From Caulobacter sp. (GTDB lineage: Bacteria; Pseudomonadota; Alphaproteobacteria; Caulobacterales; Caulobacteraceae): DNA of 10,804 nucleotides. Both the position numbers and the translations under genes were made by a program. Location of the stretch: positions 1 to 10,804 of the forward strand of contig JAQGIN010000530.1 in the NCBI GenBank assembly GCA_028291125.1, given 5' to 3'. Shown here in pieces: positions 5,744 to 10,804 of this stretch (its first letter is position 1; each line of letters opens with the position of its first letter). Below the pieces are notes generated by a model. It saw only the letters and a list, made by a program, of their open reading frames with translations, ran no database searches and was not told the origin of the DNA.

Positions 5744-5912
5744 CGATCGGCAGCCCCATCGGCCCGGGCAGCGGCGCGATCAGCACCCCGGCCACCACGA
5801 CCAGCAGGCCGAGCGCCACCAACAGGCCACGGATGATCCGGCCCAGCAGATCGCGGGCGAAATCATCGGCGACGGAGAGGCGTGCGCGGGGCATGGGCAG
5901 GGCGAAGTTCAT
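5511..5912 (-). CDS. Small basic membrane protein, upstream copy of a tandem pair (unknown function)
   Basis: Protein of 133 residues of unknown function, paralogous to the next gene downstream. It has two hydrophobic segments at about 27-46 and 51-66 linked by PLPG (47-50), then VIGLMIVLRNS (58-68), ARKRF (71-75), HPKLVFPIRRLLRREPEV (82-99) and WQQLLR (104-109), with a basic C-terminus. GLMIVLRNS, VFPIRRLLRREPEV and WQQLLR are identical in both copies. ATG 5912 is used, although Met7 is a possible alternative; neither has a clear ribosome binding site. The gene lies 127 bases downstream of gcvPB on the same strand, with a strong hairpin between, so it may be a separate unit or a weakly coupled tail of the gcv operon. 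No enzymatic motif is visible. It is distantly like PGPGW-type membrane proteins; the assignment is left open. Confidence 0.8.
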   Translation of the reverse strand: MNFALPMPRARLSVADDFARDLLGRIIRGLLVALGLLVVVAGVLIAPLPGPMGLPIVVIGLMIVLRNSFKARKRFVRFQHAHPKLVFPIRRLLRREPEVLQVAWQQLLRMERLILPRRWRVAVRWRQSVKRRR

Positions 5913-5983
5913 CGGCGGCGGGGTCCACGCCCCGTTCTGTCCCCGGAAGAACCCGGTTCGGTCGACGCGTGCCGCTGATATGA

Positions 5984-6016
5984 GAACGGGGCCGCCTTCC
6001 GTAAAGGCGCCCGTTC
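5984..6016. terminator. Strong hairpin after gcvPB, terminator-like but without U-tract
   Basis: Arms GAACGGG (5984-5990) and CCCGTTC (6010-6016) surround CGCCTT (5993-5998) and AAGGCG (6004-6009), giving 13 base pairs with a two-base bulge and a five-base loop. It starts 24 bases beyond the gcvPB stop and is well placed to end or trim the gcv transcript. Leftward it is followed by TCATATC and rightward by CCCTTTCG, so there is no proper U-tract. It could be a factor-assisted terminator, an RNA-stabilising stem, or both. Confidence 0.5.
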
Positions 6017-6039
6017 CCCTTTCGTCCCGGCCCCGGAGT

Positions 6040-7611
6040 CTATTCGGCGGCGAGTGGCGCGTCGGCCACAGGTCGCCACCGCAGCTTCGGCTTGCGGGCG
6101 GCCAGGGTCTCGTCCAGGCGCCGCAGCGGCGCGTGGAACGGCGCGCCCTTGAAGCGCTCGACCTCGCCGGCCTTGGCCGCGCCGGCCAGGGCCCGCAGCG
6201 CGACGACGAAGCGGTCGAGCTCCTGCTTGGACTCGGTCTCGGTCGGCTCGATCAGCATCGCCCCGTGCACGACCAGCGGGAAATACATGGTCATCGGGTG
6301 GAAGCCCTCGTCGATCATCGCCTTGGCGAAGTCCAGCGTGGTCACGCCGGTGCCCTCCAGCCAGGCGTCGTCGAACAGCGCCTCGTGCATGCACGGGCCC
6401 TCGGGGAAGGCCGGGCTCATCAGGTCCGACAGGCGGGCCTTCAGATAGTTGGCGTTGAGCACCGCGTCCTCGGCCACCTGCCGCAGGCCGTCGGCCCCGT
6501 GGCTGAGCATGTAGGCGTAGGCGCGGACATACATGCCCATCTGGCCGTGGAAGGCGCACATCCGCCCGAACGCCGCTCGGGCCTCGCCCTCCGGCTGCTC
6601 GATCAGGGCGTAGCCGTTCTCGCCATGGACGATCCACGGGGTCGGGGCGAAGGGGGCCAGGGCGGCGCTCAGCACCACCGGCCCGGCGCCCGGACCGCCG
6701 CCGCCGTGCGGCGTCGAGAAGGTCTTGTGCAGGTTGATGTGCATGGCGTCGACGCCGAGATCGCCCGGCCGCACCCGGCCGACGATGGCGTTGAAATTGG
6801 CCCCGTCGCAGTAGAAGTAGGCTCCGGCCGCGTGGGTCAGGCGGGCGATCTCGACCACGTCGCGCTCGAACAGCCCGCAGGTGTTGGGATTGGTGACCAT
6901 GATGGCGGCGACGTGGTCGCCGAGCTTGGCCTCCAGATCGGCCAGGTCGACGCGGCCGTCGGCCGTCTGGGCGATCTCGACCACGGTGTAGCCGACGAAG
7001 GCGGCGGTGGCCGGGTTGGTGCCGTGGGCGCTGGTCGGGGCCAGCACGGTCTTGCGGTGGCCCTGGCCGGCCGCCTCGTGGGCGGCGCGGATAGCCAGCA
7101 GGCCGCACAGCTCGCCGTGCGCCCCGGCCTTGGGGGTGAGGGCCACGGCCGGCATGCCGGTCAGGGTCTTCAGCCAGTGGGCCAGGCGGTCCATCAGCTC
7201 CAGGGCCCCCTGCACCGTCGATTGCGGTTGCAGCGGGTGGATGTCGGAAAAGCCCGGCAGGCGGGCCATCTTCTCGTTGAGCCGCGGGTTGTGCTTCATC
7301 GTGCACGAGCCCAGCGGATACAGCGCCAGGTCGATGGCGTGGTTCTTCTGGCTCAGCCGCACATAGTGGCGGACCGCCTCAGGCTCCGACAGGCCCGGCA
7401 GGCCGATCGGGGCGGTGCGGACCAGGTCGCCGAGGTCGTCGGCGGGCGGGGCCGCCGGCAGGTCGACGCCAGTCTTGTCCCAGCCGTCCAGTTCGAAGAT
7501 CAGCGCCTCGTCCTGCAGCAGGCCGCGGCCGCCGGTCAGGGTGTCATGGGCGCCGGCGGCGCCGTCGACGGCCTCGGGGCGGGTCGGCCGACCGATATTG
7601 AGCATGGTCAT
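6040..7611 (-). CDS. gcvPB: Glycine dehydrogenase (decarboxylating) subunit 2
   Basis: PLP-binding subunit of the two-subunit P-protein of the glycine cleavage system. It decarboxylates glycine and passes the aminomethyl group to the lipoyl arm of GcvH. It has 523 residues. The fold-type I PLP enzyme hallmarks are present: YPLGSCTMKHNPR (98-110), APTSAHGTNPA (191-201), the aspartate in YFYCDGANFNA (265-275), and HINLHKTFSTPHGGGGPG (291-308), in which Lys296 should form the Schiff base with PLP. I chose ATG 7611, which shares ATGA with the gcvPA stop and has AAGGTG upstream; an open frame further upstream is antisense-like padding over gcvPA. The four-base overlap suggests coupled translation of the two subunits in equal amounts. 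The split P-protein is common in bacteria and archaea and is not a frameshift. Confidence 0.97.
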   Translation of the reverse strand: MTMLNIGRPTRPEAVDGAAGAHDTLTGGRGLLQDEALIFELDGWDKTGVDLPAAPPADDLGDLVRTAPIGLPGLSEPEAVRHYVRLSQKNHAIDLALYPLGSCTMKHNPRLNEKMARLPGFSDIHPLQPQSTVQGALELMDRLAHWLKTLTGMPAVALTPKAGAHGELCGLLAIRAAHEAAGQGHRKTVLAPTSAHGTNPATAAFVGYTVVEIAQTADGRVDLADLEAKLGDHVAAIMVTNPNTCGLFERDVVEIARLTHAAGAYFYCDGANFNAIVGRVRPGDLGVDAMHINLHKTFSTPHGGGGPGAGPVVLSAALAPFAPTPWIVHGENGYALIEQPEGEARAAFGRMCAFHGQMGMYVRAYAYMLSHGADGLRQVAEDAVLNANYLKARLSDLMSPAFPEGPCMHEALFDDAWLEGTGVTTLDFAKAMIDEGFHPMTMYFPLVVHGAMLIEPTETESKQELDRFVVALRALAGAAKAGEVERFKGAPFHAPLRRLDETLAARKPKLRWRPVADAPLAAE

Positions 7612-8954
7612 TGGGCGATCACCTTGGCGAGGACCTTGGAGAAGAAGAAGATGTCGGAGTCGGACGTGGTCTCGGTGGCCGCCACCAGCAGCACGTCGTC
7701 CAGGCCGGCCGCCGGGTCGAGGCGGGCGAACGGCACGCCGCCGATGACGCCGTTGCCGGCCAGGATCTCGACCACCTCGGTCGCCGAGCCCGGCACGCGG
7801 ATGGCGAACTCGTTGAAGAACCTTTGGGTGAGGATCTCCACCCCGGGGATGGCGGCCAGGGCGTCGCGCAGGGCCACGGCCTTCTGGTGGTTGATCAGGG
7901 CCAGCTGGCGCAGGCCGGTCTCGCCCAGCAGCGACATGTGGATCGAGAAGGCCAGGGCGCACAGGCCGCTATTGGTGCAGATGTTGCTGGTCGCCTTGTC
8001 GCGGCGGATGTGCTGTTCGCGGGTCGACAGGGTCAGGACGAAGCCGCGCCGCCCCTCGGCGTCGACGGTCTCGCCGCACAGCCGGCCGGGGGCCTGGCGG
8101 ACGAACTTTTCGCGGCAGGCGAACAGGCCGACATAGGGGCCGCCGAAATTCAGGCCGTTGCCGATCGACTGGCCCTCGGCCACGGCGATGTCGGCCCCCA
8201 TCTCGCCGGGTGACTTGAGCAGGCCATAGGACACCGCCTCGGTGGTGACCACGATCAGCAGGGCGCCGGCGGCGTGGGCCGCCTCGGCGATCTTGCTGAC
8301 GTCGGTGACGGCGCCGAACACGTTGGGGGTCTGGACGACGACGCAGGCGGTGTCGGCGTCGATGGCGTCGATCACCGCCGCCTCGGCGTCGACGGCGGCG
8401 GCCAGGCGCTGGGTGGCGACGCCGGCGGCGTGGGCCAGGGTCTCGATGGCCCCGACATAGTGCGGGTGCACCCCGCCCGACAGCACGGCCTTGGACTTGC
8501 GGGTGATGCGCTGGGCCATCATCACCGCCTCGGCGGCGGCGGTGGAGCCGTCATAGAGCGAGGCGTTGGCCACCTCCATGCCGGTCAGGGCGGCGACCTG
8601 GGTCTGGAACTCGAACAGCACCTGCAACGTGCCCTGGGCGATCTCGGGCTGGTAGGGCGTGTAGCTGGTGAGGAATTCCGAGCGCTGGATCAGGTGGTCG
8701 ACCGTGGCCGGCACGTGGTGGCGATAGGCCCCCGCCCCGCAGAAGAACGGCCCCTCCGCCGCCGAACGGTTGCGGCGCGACAGGGCCAGCATCTCGCGCT
8801 CGACCTCCAGCTCGCCGGCGTGGAACGGCAGGTCGACCGGGTCGGCGCGGCGGGCCACGGCCGGCACGTCGACGAACAGGTCGTCGATCGACGGGACGCC
8901 GATCACGCCGAGCATGTCGCGCCGGTCGTCGGGACTGAGGGGCAGGTAGCGCAT
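7608..8954 (-). CDS. gcvPA: Glycine dehydrogenase (decarboxylating) subunit 1
   Basis: Partner subunit of GcvPB in the P-protein of the glycine cleavage system. It has 448 residues, the expected size. Typical subunit-1 motifs are MRYLPLSPDDRRDML at the N-terminus, FCGAGAYRHHVPATVDHL (71-88), FLTSYTPYQPEIAQGTLQ (94-111), NASLYDGSTAAAEA (130-143), and NFGGPYVGLFACR further on. It has the PLP-enzyme fold but lacks the PLP lysine, which GcvPB provides. The start is ATG 8954, with AGGTGAG seven bases upstream; an in-frame GTG at 8966 lies inside that ribosome binding site and was rejected. It follows gcvH after a 67-base gap that holds a large palindrome, the only long gap within the operon, and overlaps gcvPB by four bases. 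Confidence 0.97.
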   Translation of the reverse strand: MRYLPLSPDDRRDMLGVIGVPSIDDLFVDVPAVARRADPVDLPFHAGELEVEREMLALSRRNRSAAEGPFFCGAGAYRHHVPATVDHLIQRSEFLTSYTPYQPEIAQGTLQVLFEFQTQVAALTGMEVANASLYDGSTAAAEAVMMAQRITRKSKAVLSGGVHPHYVGAIETLAHAAGVATQRLAAAVDAEAAVIDAIDADTACVVVQTPNVFGAVTDVSKIAEAAHAAGALLIVVTTEAVSYGLLKSPGEMGADIAVAEGQSIGNGLNFGGPYVGLFACREKFVRQAPGRLCGETVDAEGRRGFVLTLSTREQHIRRDKATSNICTNSGLCALAFSIHMSLLGETGLRQLALINHQKAVALRDALAAIPGVEILTQRFFNEFAIRVPGSATEVVEILAGNGVIGGVPFARLDPAAGLDDVLLVAATETTSDSDIFFFSKVLAKVIAQ

Positions 8955-8973
8955 GGACGGTCTCACCTAGGTT

Positions 8974-9013
8974 CGTCATCCCGGCCGGAGCGAAGCGGAG
9001 AGCCGGGATGACG
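8974..9013. repeat. REP-like palindromic element with apical GCGAAGC, between gcvH and gcvPA
   Basis: Perfect 12-bp arms CGTCATCCCGGC (8974-8985) and GCCGGGATGACG (9002-9013) flank a 16-base loop whose centre is GCGAAGC (8990-8996), a heptamer known to form an exceptionally stable DNA mini-hairpin. The element fills most of the gcvH-gcvPA gap and ends 19 bases before gcvPA. Similar palindromes with GTCATCCCGGC arms are, from general knowledge, dispersed in intergenic regions of many Alphaproteobacteria, so I read it as a REP-like repeat. Only one copy is in this window, so dispersal cannot be shown here. In the mRNA it could separate expression of gcvTH from gcvPAPB. Confidence 0.75.
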
Positions 9014-9021
9014 TGGGAATT

Positions 9022-9387
9022 CTAGAGGGTCGAGAGGAAGGCCTCATAGGCGTCGCGGTCCATCAGGGCCTCGACCTGGGCGGGGTCGGCGACCTTGATC
9101 CTGGCGAACCAGCCGCCGGCTTCGGGGGCGGTGTTGACCGTCTCGGGCGCGTCGGTGAGGACGGCGTTGGCTTCGACCACCTCGCCGCCGATCGGCGCAT
9201 AGACGTCCGAGGCCGCCTTGACGCTCTCGACCACGGCGAAGCCGTCGCCCTGCTTGACGGTCTTGCCGACCGCGGGAACCTCGACGAACACCACGTCGCC
9301 CAGCTGGTCGGCGGCGTAGGCGGTGATGCCGACGGTGGCGACGTCACCCACGAGGGCGACCCATTCGTGATCCTTGGTGAAACGCAT
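9022..9387 (-). CDS. gcvH: Glycine cleavage system H protein (lipoyl carrier)
   Basis: Lipoylated shuttle protein that accepts the aminomethyl group from the P-protein, presents it to GcvT, and is reoxidised by the L-protein (lipoamide dehydrogenase), which is not encoded here. It has 121 residues, close to the usual 125-130. It begins MRFTKDHEWV, carries GITAYAADQLGDVVFVEVPAVG (20-41), and has the lipoylation site VVESVKAASDVYAPI (52-66) with Lys57 as the modified residue. The C-terminal GGWFARIKV motif is also standard. The start ATG 9387 has AAGGG about eight bases upstream. It lies 12 bases after gcvT. It would need LipB/LipA, or LplA, encoded elsewhere for lipoylation. Confidence 0.98.
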   Translation of the reverse strand: MRFTKDHEWVALVGDVATVGITAYAADQLGDVVFVEVPAVGKTVKQGDGFAVVESVKAASDVYAPIGGEVVEANAVLTDAPETVNTAPEAGGWFARIKVADPAQVEALMDRDAYEAFLSTL

Positions 9388-9399
9388 CGGGTGGCCCTT

Positions 9400-10521
9400 C
9401 TAGATTTTGCGGACGTATCGGTGGGGGACGAACGGCAGGGCGACCACCTCGGCCGCCTGCGGCTTGCCGCGGACAATGACCTTCAACCGCGTGCCGACCG
9501 CCGACAAGGCCGGCGGCGCGAAACCCAGCGCGATGGCCTGGGACAGGCAGGGCGAGAAACCGCCGCTGGTCACCACGCCGACCACGGCGCCGGTTTCGTC
9601 GGCGATCTGGGCCCCCTCGCGGGCCGGGGCGCCCTCCAGCACCCGCAGGCCGACCCGCAACCGACTCAGGTCGCCGGCCAGCTCCTTGGCGATGCGGCCC
9701 GCGCCGGGGAAATCGCCGGCCTCGCGGCGGCGCTTGCCGACGGCGAAGTTCAGCCCGCCCTCGATCGGCGACACCGTCTCGTCGAGGTCATGGCCATAGA
9801 GCGGCAGGCCGGCCTCCAGACGCAGGCTGTCGCGCGCGCCCAGGCCGATCGGCTTGACGCGGTCGTCGGCCAGCAGGGTGTTCCAGACCCGCTCCGCGGC
9901 GGCGGCCGGGACCGAGATCTCGTAGCCGTCCTCACCGGTATAGCCCGAGCGGGAAATGAGCGCGTCGACGCCGAAGGCGGTCAGGGCGACGGTGTCCATG
10001 AACACCATATCGGTGACGATCGGCGCATGGGCGGCGAGCACGGCGGCGGCTTGCGGCCCCTGCAGGGCCAGCAGGGCGCGGTCTTCCAGCCGCTCGACCG
10101 TCGCCTCGCCCTCGAGGGCGTTGGCGATGATGGCGTAGTCGTTGTCCTTGCAGGCGCCGTTGACCACCACGAACAGGCCGTCGTCGTCGGGCCGCGCGGT
10201 CATCAGGTCGTCGACGATCCCGCCCTGGGCGTTGAGCAATACGCCGTAGCGCTGCTTGCCGGGCTTCAGACCCTGATAGTCGGCCGAGACCAGTTTCTCG
10301 AAGCTCTTGGCCGGATCGGCGCCGCGCAGCCGGGCCTGGCCCATGTGCGAGACGTCGAACAGGCCGGCGGACTCGCGGGTCCACAGATGCTCCTTGAGCA
10401 CCCCGTCCTTGTACTGCACCGGCATCGTGTAGCCGGCGAACGGCACCATGCGGGCGCCGGCCGCCAGGTGGGCGGCGTGGAGCGGGGTTTGCTTGAGGTC
10501 GCCAACGGGATCTGAGGACAC
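9400..10521 (-). CDS. gcvT: Glycine cleavage system T protein (aminomethyltransferase)
   Basis: Transfers the methylene carbon from aminomethyl-lipoyl GcvH to tetrahydrofolate, releasing ammonia and forming 5,10-methylene-tetrahydrofolate. It has 373 residues, the normal length. Family motifs in order are QTPLHAAHLAAGARMVPFAGY (11-31), LFDVSHMG (54-61), LNAQGGIVDDLM (96-107) with the conserved catalytic-region Asp pair, LALQGPQA, SRSGYTGEDGYEISV, and IGLGARDSLRLEAGLPLYGHDLDE. The start is GTG 10521: AAGGAG lies at 10538-10533, 11 bases upstream, and the protein then begins in register with family members. An open frame continues upstream to 10626, but it runs through the riboswitch and is rejected. 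It is the first gene of the operon and the direct target of the glycine riboswitch. Confidence 0.96.
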   Translation of the reverse strand: MSSDPVGDLKQTPLHAAHLAAGARMVPFAGYTMPVQYKDGVLKEHLWTRESAGLFDVSHMGQARLRGADPAKSFEKLVSADYQGLKPGKQRYGVLLNAQGGIVDDLMTARPDDDGLFVVVNGACKDNDYAIIANALEGEATVERLEDRALLALQGPQAAAVLAAHAPIVTDMVFMDTVALTAFGVDALISRSGYTGEDGYEISVPAAAAERVWNTLLADDRVKPIGLGARDSLRLEAGLPLYGHDLDETVSPIEGGLNFAVGKRRREAGDFPGAGRIAKELAGDLSRLRVGLRVLEGAPAREGAQIADETGAVVGVVTSGGFSPCLSQAIALGFAPPALSAVGTRLKVIVRGKPQAAEVVALPFVPHRYVRKI

Positions 10522-10585
10522 GCGGGTCTGGGCTCCTTGCGGGGTCGGCGCTGCTGCCCGGCTTTCGCCGAGTGTTTCGCGCCCC
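10522..10585 (-). promoter_or_regulatory. Riboswitch expression platform and gcvT ribosome binding site
   Basis: Reading the minus strand after aptamer 2, there is a hairpin CUCGGC-GAAA-GCCGGG (10572-10557, with one G-U pair), then CCCCGC (10544-10539), then AAGGAG (10538-10533), then the GTG at 10521. CCCCGC is the exact complement of GCGGGG (10588-10583), which overlaps the 3' arm of the aptamer 2 P1 stem. Formation of P1 and sequestering of the area beside the ribosome binding site are therefore mutually exclusive. No intrinsic terminator with U-tract is visible, which points to translational rather than transcriptional control. The complementarity is seen; the mechanism is inferred. Confidence 0.55.
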
Positions 10586-10777
10586 CGCTGTCCCTTGGAC
10601 CTGAGAGATTCCGGACGCCCCTTCACAACGGAAAGGCCGTCCTTGCTCCTTCGGCGAGCGACCGTTTCCGGCCGCCTCTTTCCAGCGTTCCTAGACCCGC
10701 GCGGTCCTTTTGCCTGAGCGTTTCCGGGGCGGTTGCGCCTTCGGCCTCGGGACCTGAGTCCCGATGTCTCCCGCGGG
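10586..10777 (-). ncRNA. Tandem glycine riboswitch (two aptamers) upstream of gcvT
   Basis: Leader RNA that binds glycine and controls the gcv operon. Aptamer 1 spans about 10777-10696: its P1 stem is CCCGCG (10777-10772) with CGCGGG (10701-10696), and the core has GGAGAC, GCCGAAGGCGCAACC and CUCAGGCAAAAGGAC. Aptamer 2 spans about 10687-10586: P1 is CGCUG (10687-10683) with CAGCG (10590-10586), and the core has GGAAAGAG, GCCGAAGGAGCAAGG and CUCUCAGGUCCAAGGGACAG. A short linker joins them. The leader GGAC (10785-10782) could pair with the linker GUCU (10696-10693), as expected for the leader-linker helix of intact glycine riboswitches; this is less certain. Such switches usually turn glycine cleavage on when glycine is plentiful. 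The operon promoter is not visible before the window ends at 10804. Confidence 0.95.
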
Positions 10778-10804
10778 GGATGTCCGGTGAATGCGGGACG
10801 GGCG

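Noticed and set aside
7608..7611. Possible frameshift splitting one P-protein gene in two
   Set aside because: Both halves have complete family-specific ends, and the ATGA overlap is a standard coupled junction of the two-subunit P-protein.
5185..8136. A 983-codon open frame on the plus strand across the membrane-protein pair, gcvPB and part of gcvPA
   Set aside because: It lies antisense to four well-supported genes, has no recognisable protein motif and is full of His/Gln/Arg/Gly low complexity. Long antisense open frames are expected in DNA this GC-rich.
9013..10515. A 500-codon plus-strand open frame opposite gcvH and gcvT
   Set aside because: Antisense shadow of two secure genes, with composition determined by their codon bias and no family motif.
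10522..10626. N-terminal extension of GcvT starting upstream near 10626
   Set aside because: The extension would run through riboswitch aptamer 2, has no family similarity, and a good ribosome binding site marks GTG 10521.

Overview
This is a very GC-rich window of ordinary alphaproteobacterial core chromosome, most likely from the Caulobacteraceae (Caulobacter, Phenylobacterium or a close relative). The evidence is the F0-only ATP synthase operon with a b' subunit, a two-gene glycine decarboxylase, a DUF6481-type protein, a promoter fitting the Caulobacter housekeeping consensus, and the protein sequences themselves. The genus is an inference. I see no phage, transposon, CRISPR, toxin-antitoxin or defence genes, and no convincing new multigene system.

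Layout, left to right. (1) Bases 1-901 (+) hold the 3' end of smc, the chromosome-condensation ATPase, with its C-terminal ATPase head intact. (2) A TSUP-family permease (969-1766, -) converges on smc, and a small basic DUF6481-type protein (1830-2159, -) lies upstream of it on the same strand. (3) A 363-base non-coding stretch (2160-2522) holds a good promoter and a structured leader for the next operon. (4) Bases 2523-5003 (+) hold the F0 operon atpI-atpB-atpE-atpF'-atpF, ending in a strong bidirectional intrinsic terminator (5028-5061). The F1 genes are absent, as expected in this class, where F1 is a separate operon. (5) Two overlapping tandem-duplicated small membrane-protein genes of unknown function (5065-5514 and 5511-5912, -). 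(6) The glycine cleavage operon gcvT-gcvH-gcvPA-gcvPB (6040-10521, -), preceded by a tandem glycine riboswitch (10586-10777).

How the genes work together. AtpI, a, c, b' and b build the membrane proton channel and peripheral stalk of ATP synthase. GcvPA/PB (P-protein), GcvH (lipoyl carrier) and GcvT (aminomethyltransferase) form the glycine cleavage system with an L-protein encoded elsewhere. The operon is probably switched on by glycine through the riboswitch.

Items most worth a second look: the recent tandem duplication at 5065-5912; a perfect 12-bp palindrome with an apical GCGAAGC mini-hairpin between gcvH and gcvPA, which looks like a dispersed intergenic repeat; a candidate riboswitch expression platform next to the gcvT ribosome binding site; a nested hairpin in the atpI leader; and a U/C-rich unstructured tract before atpE.
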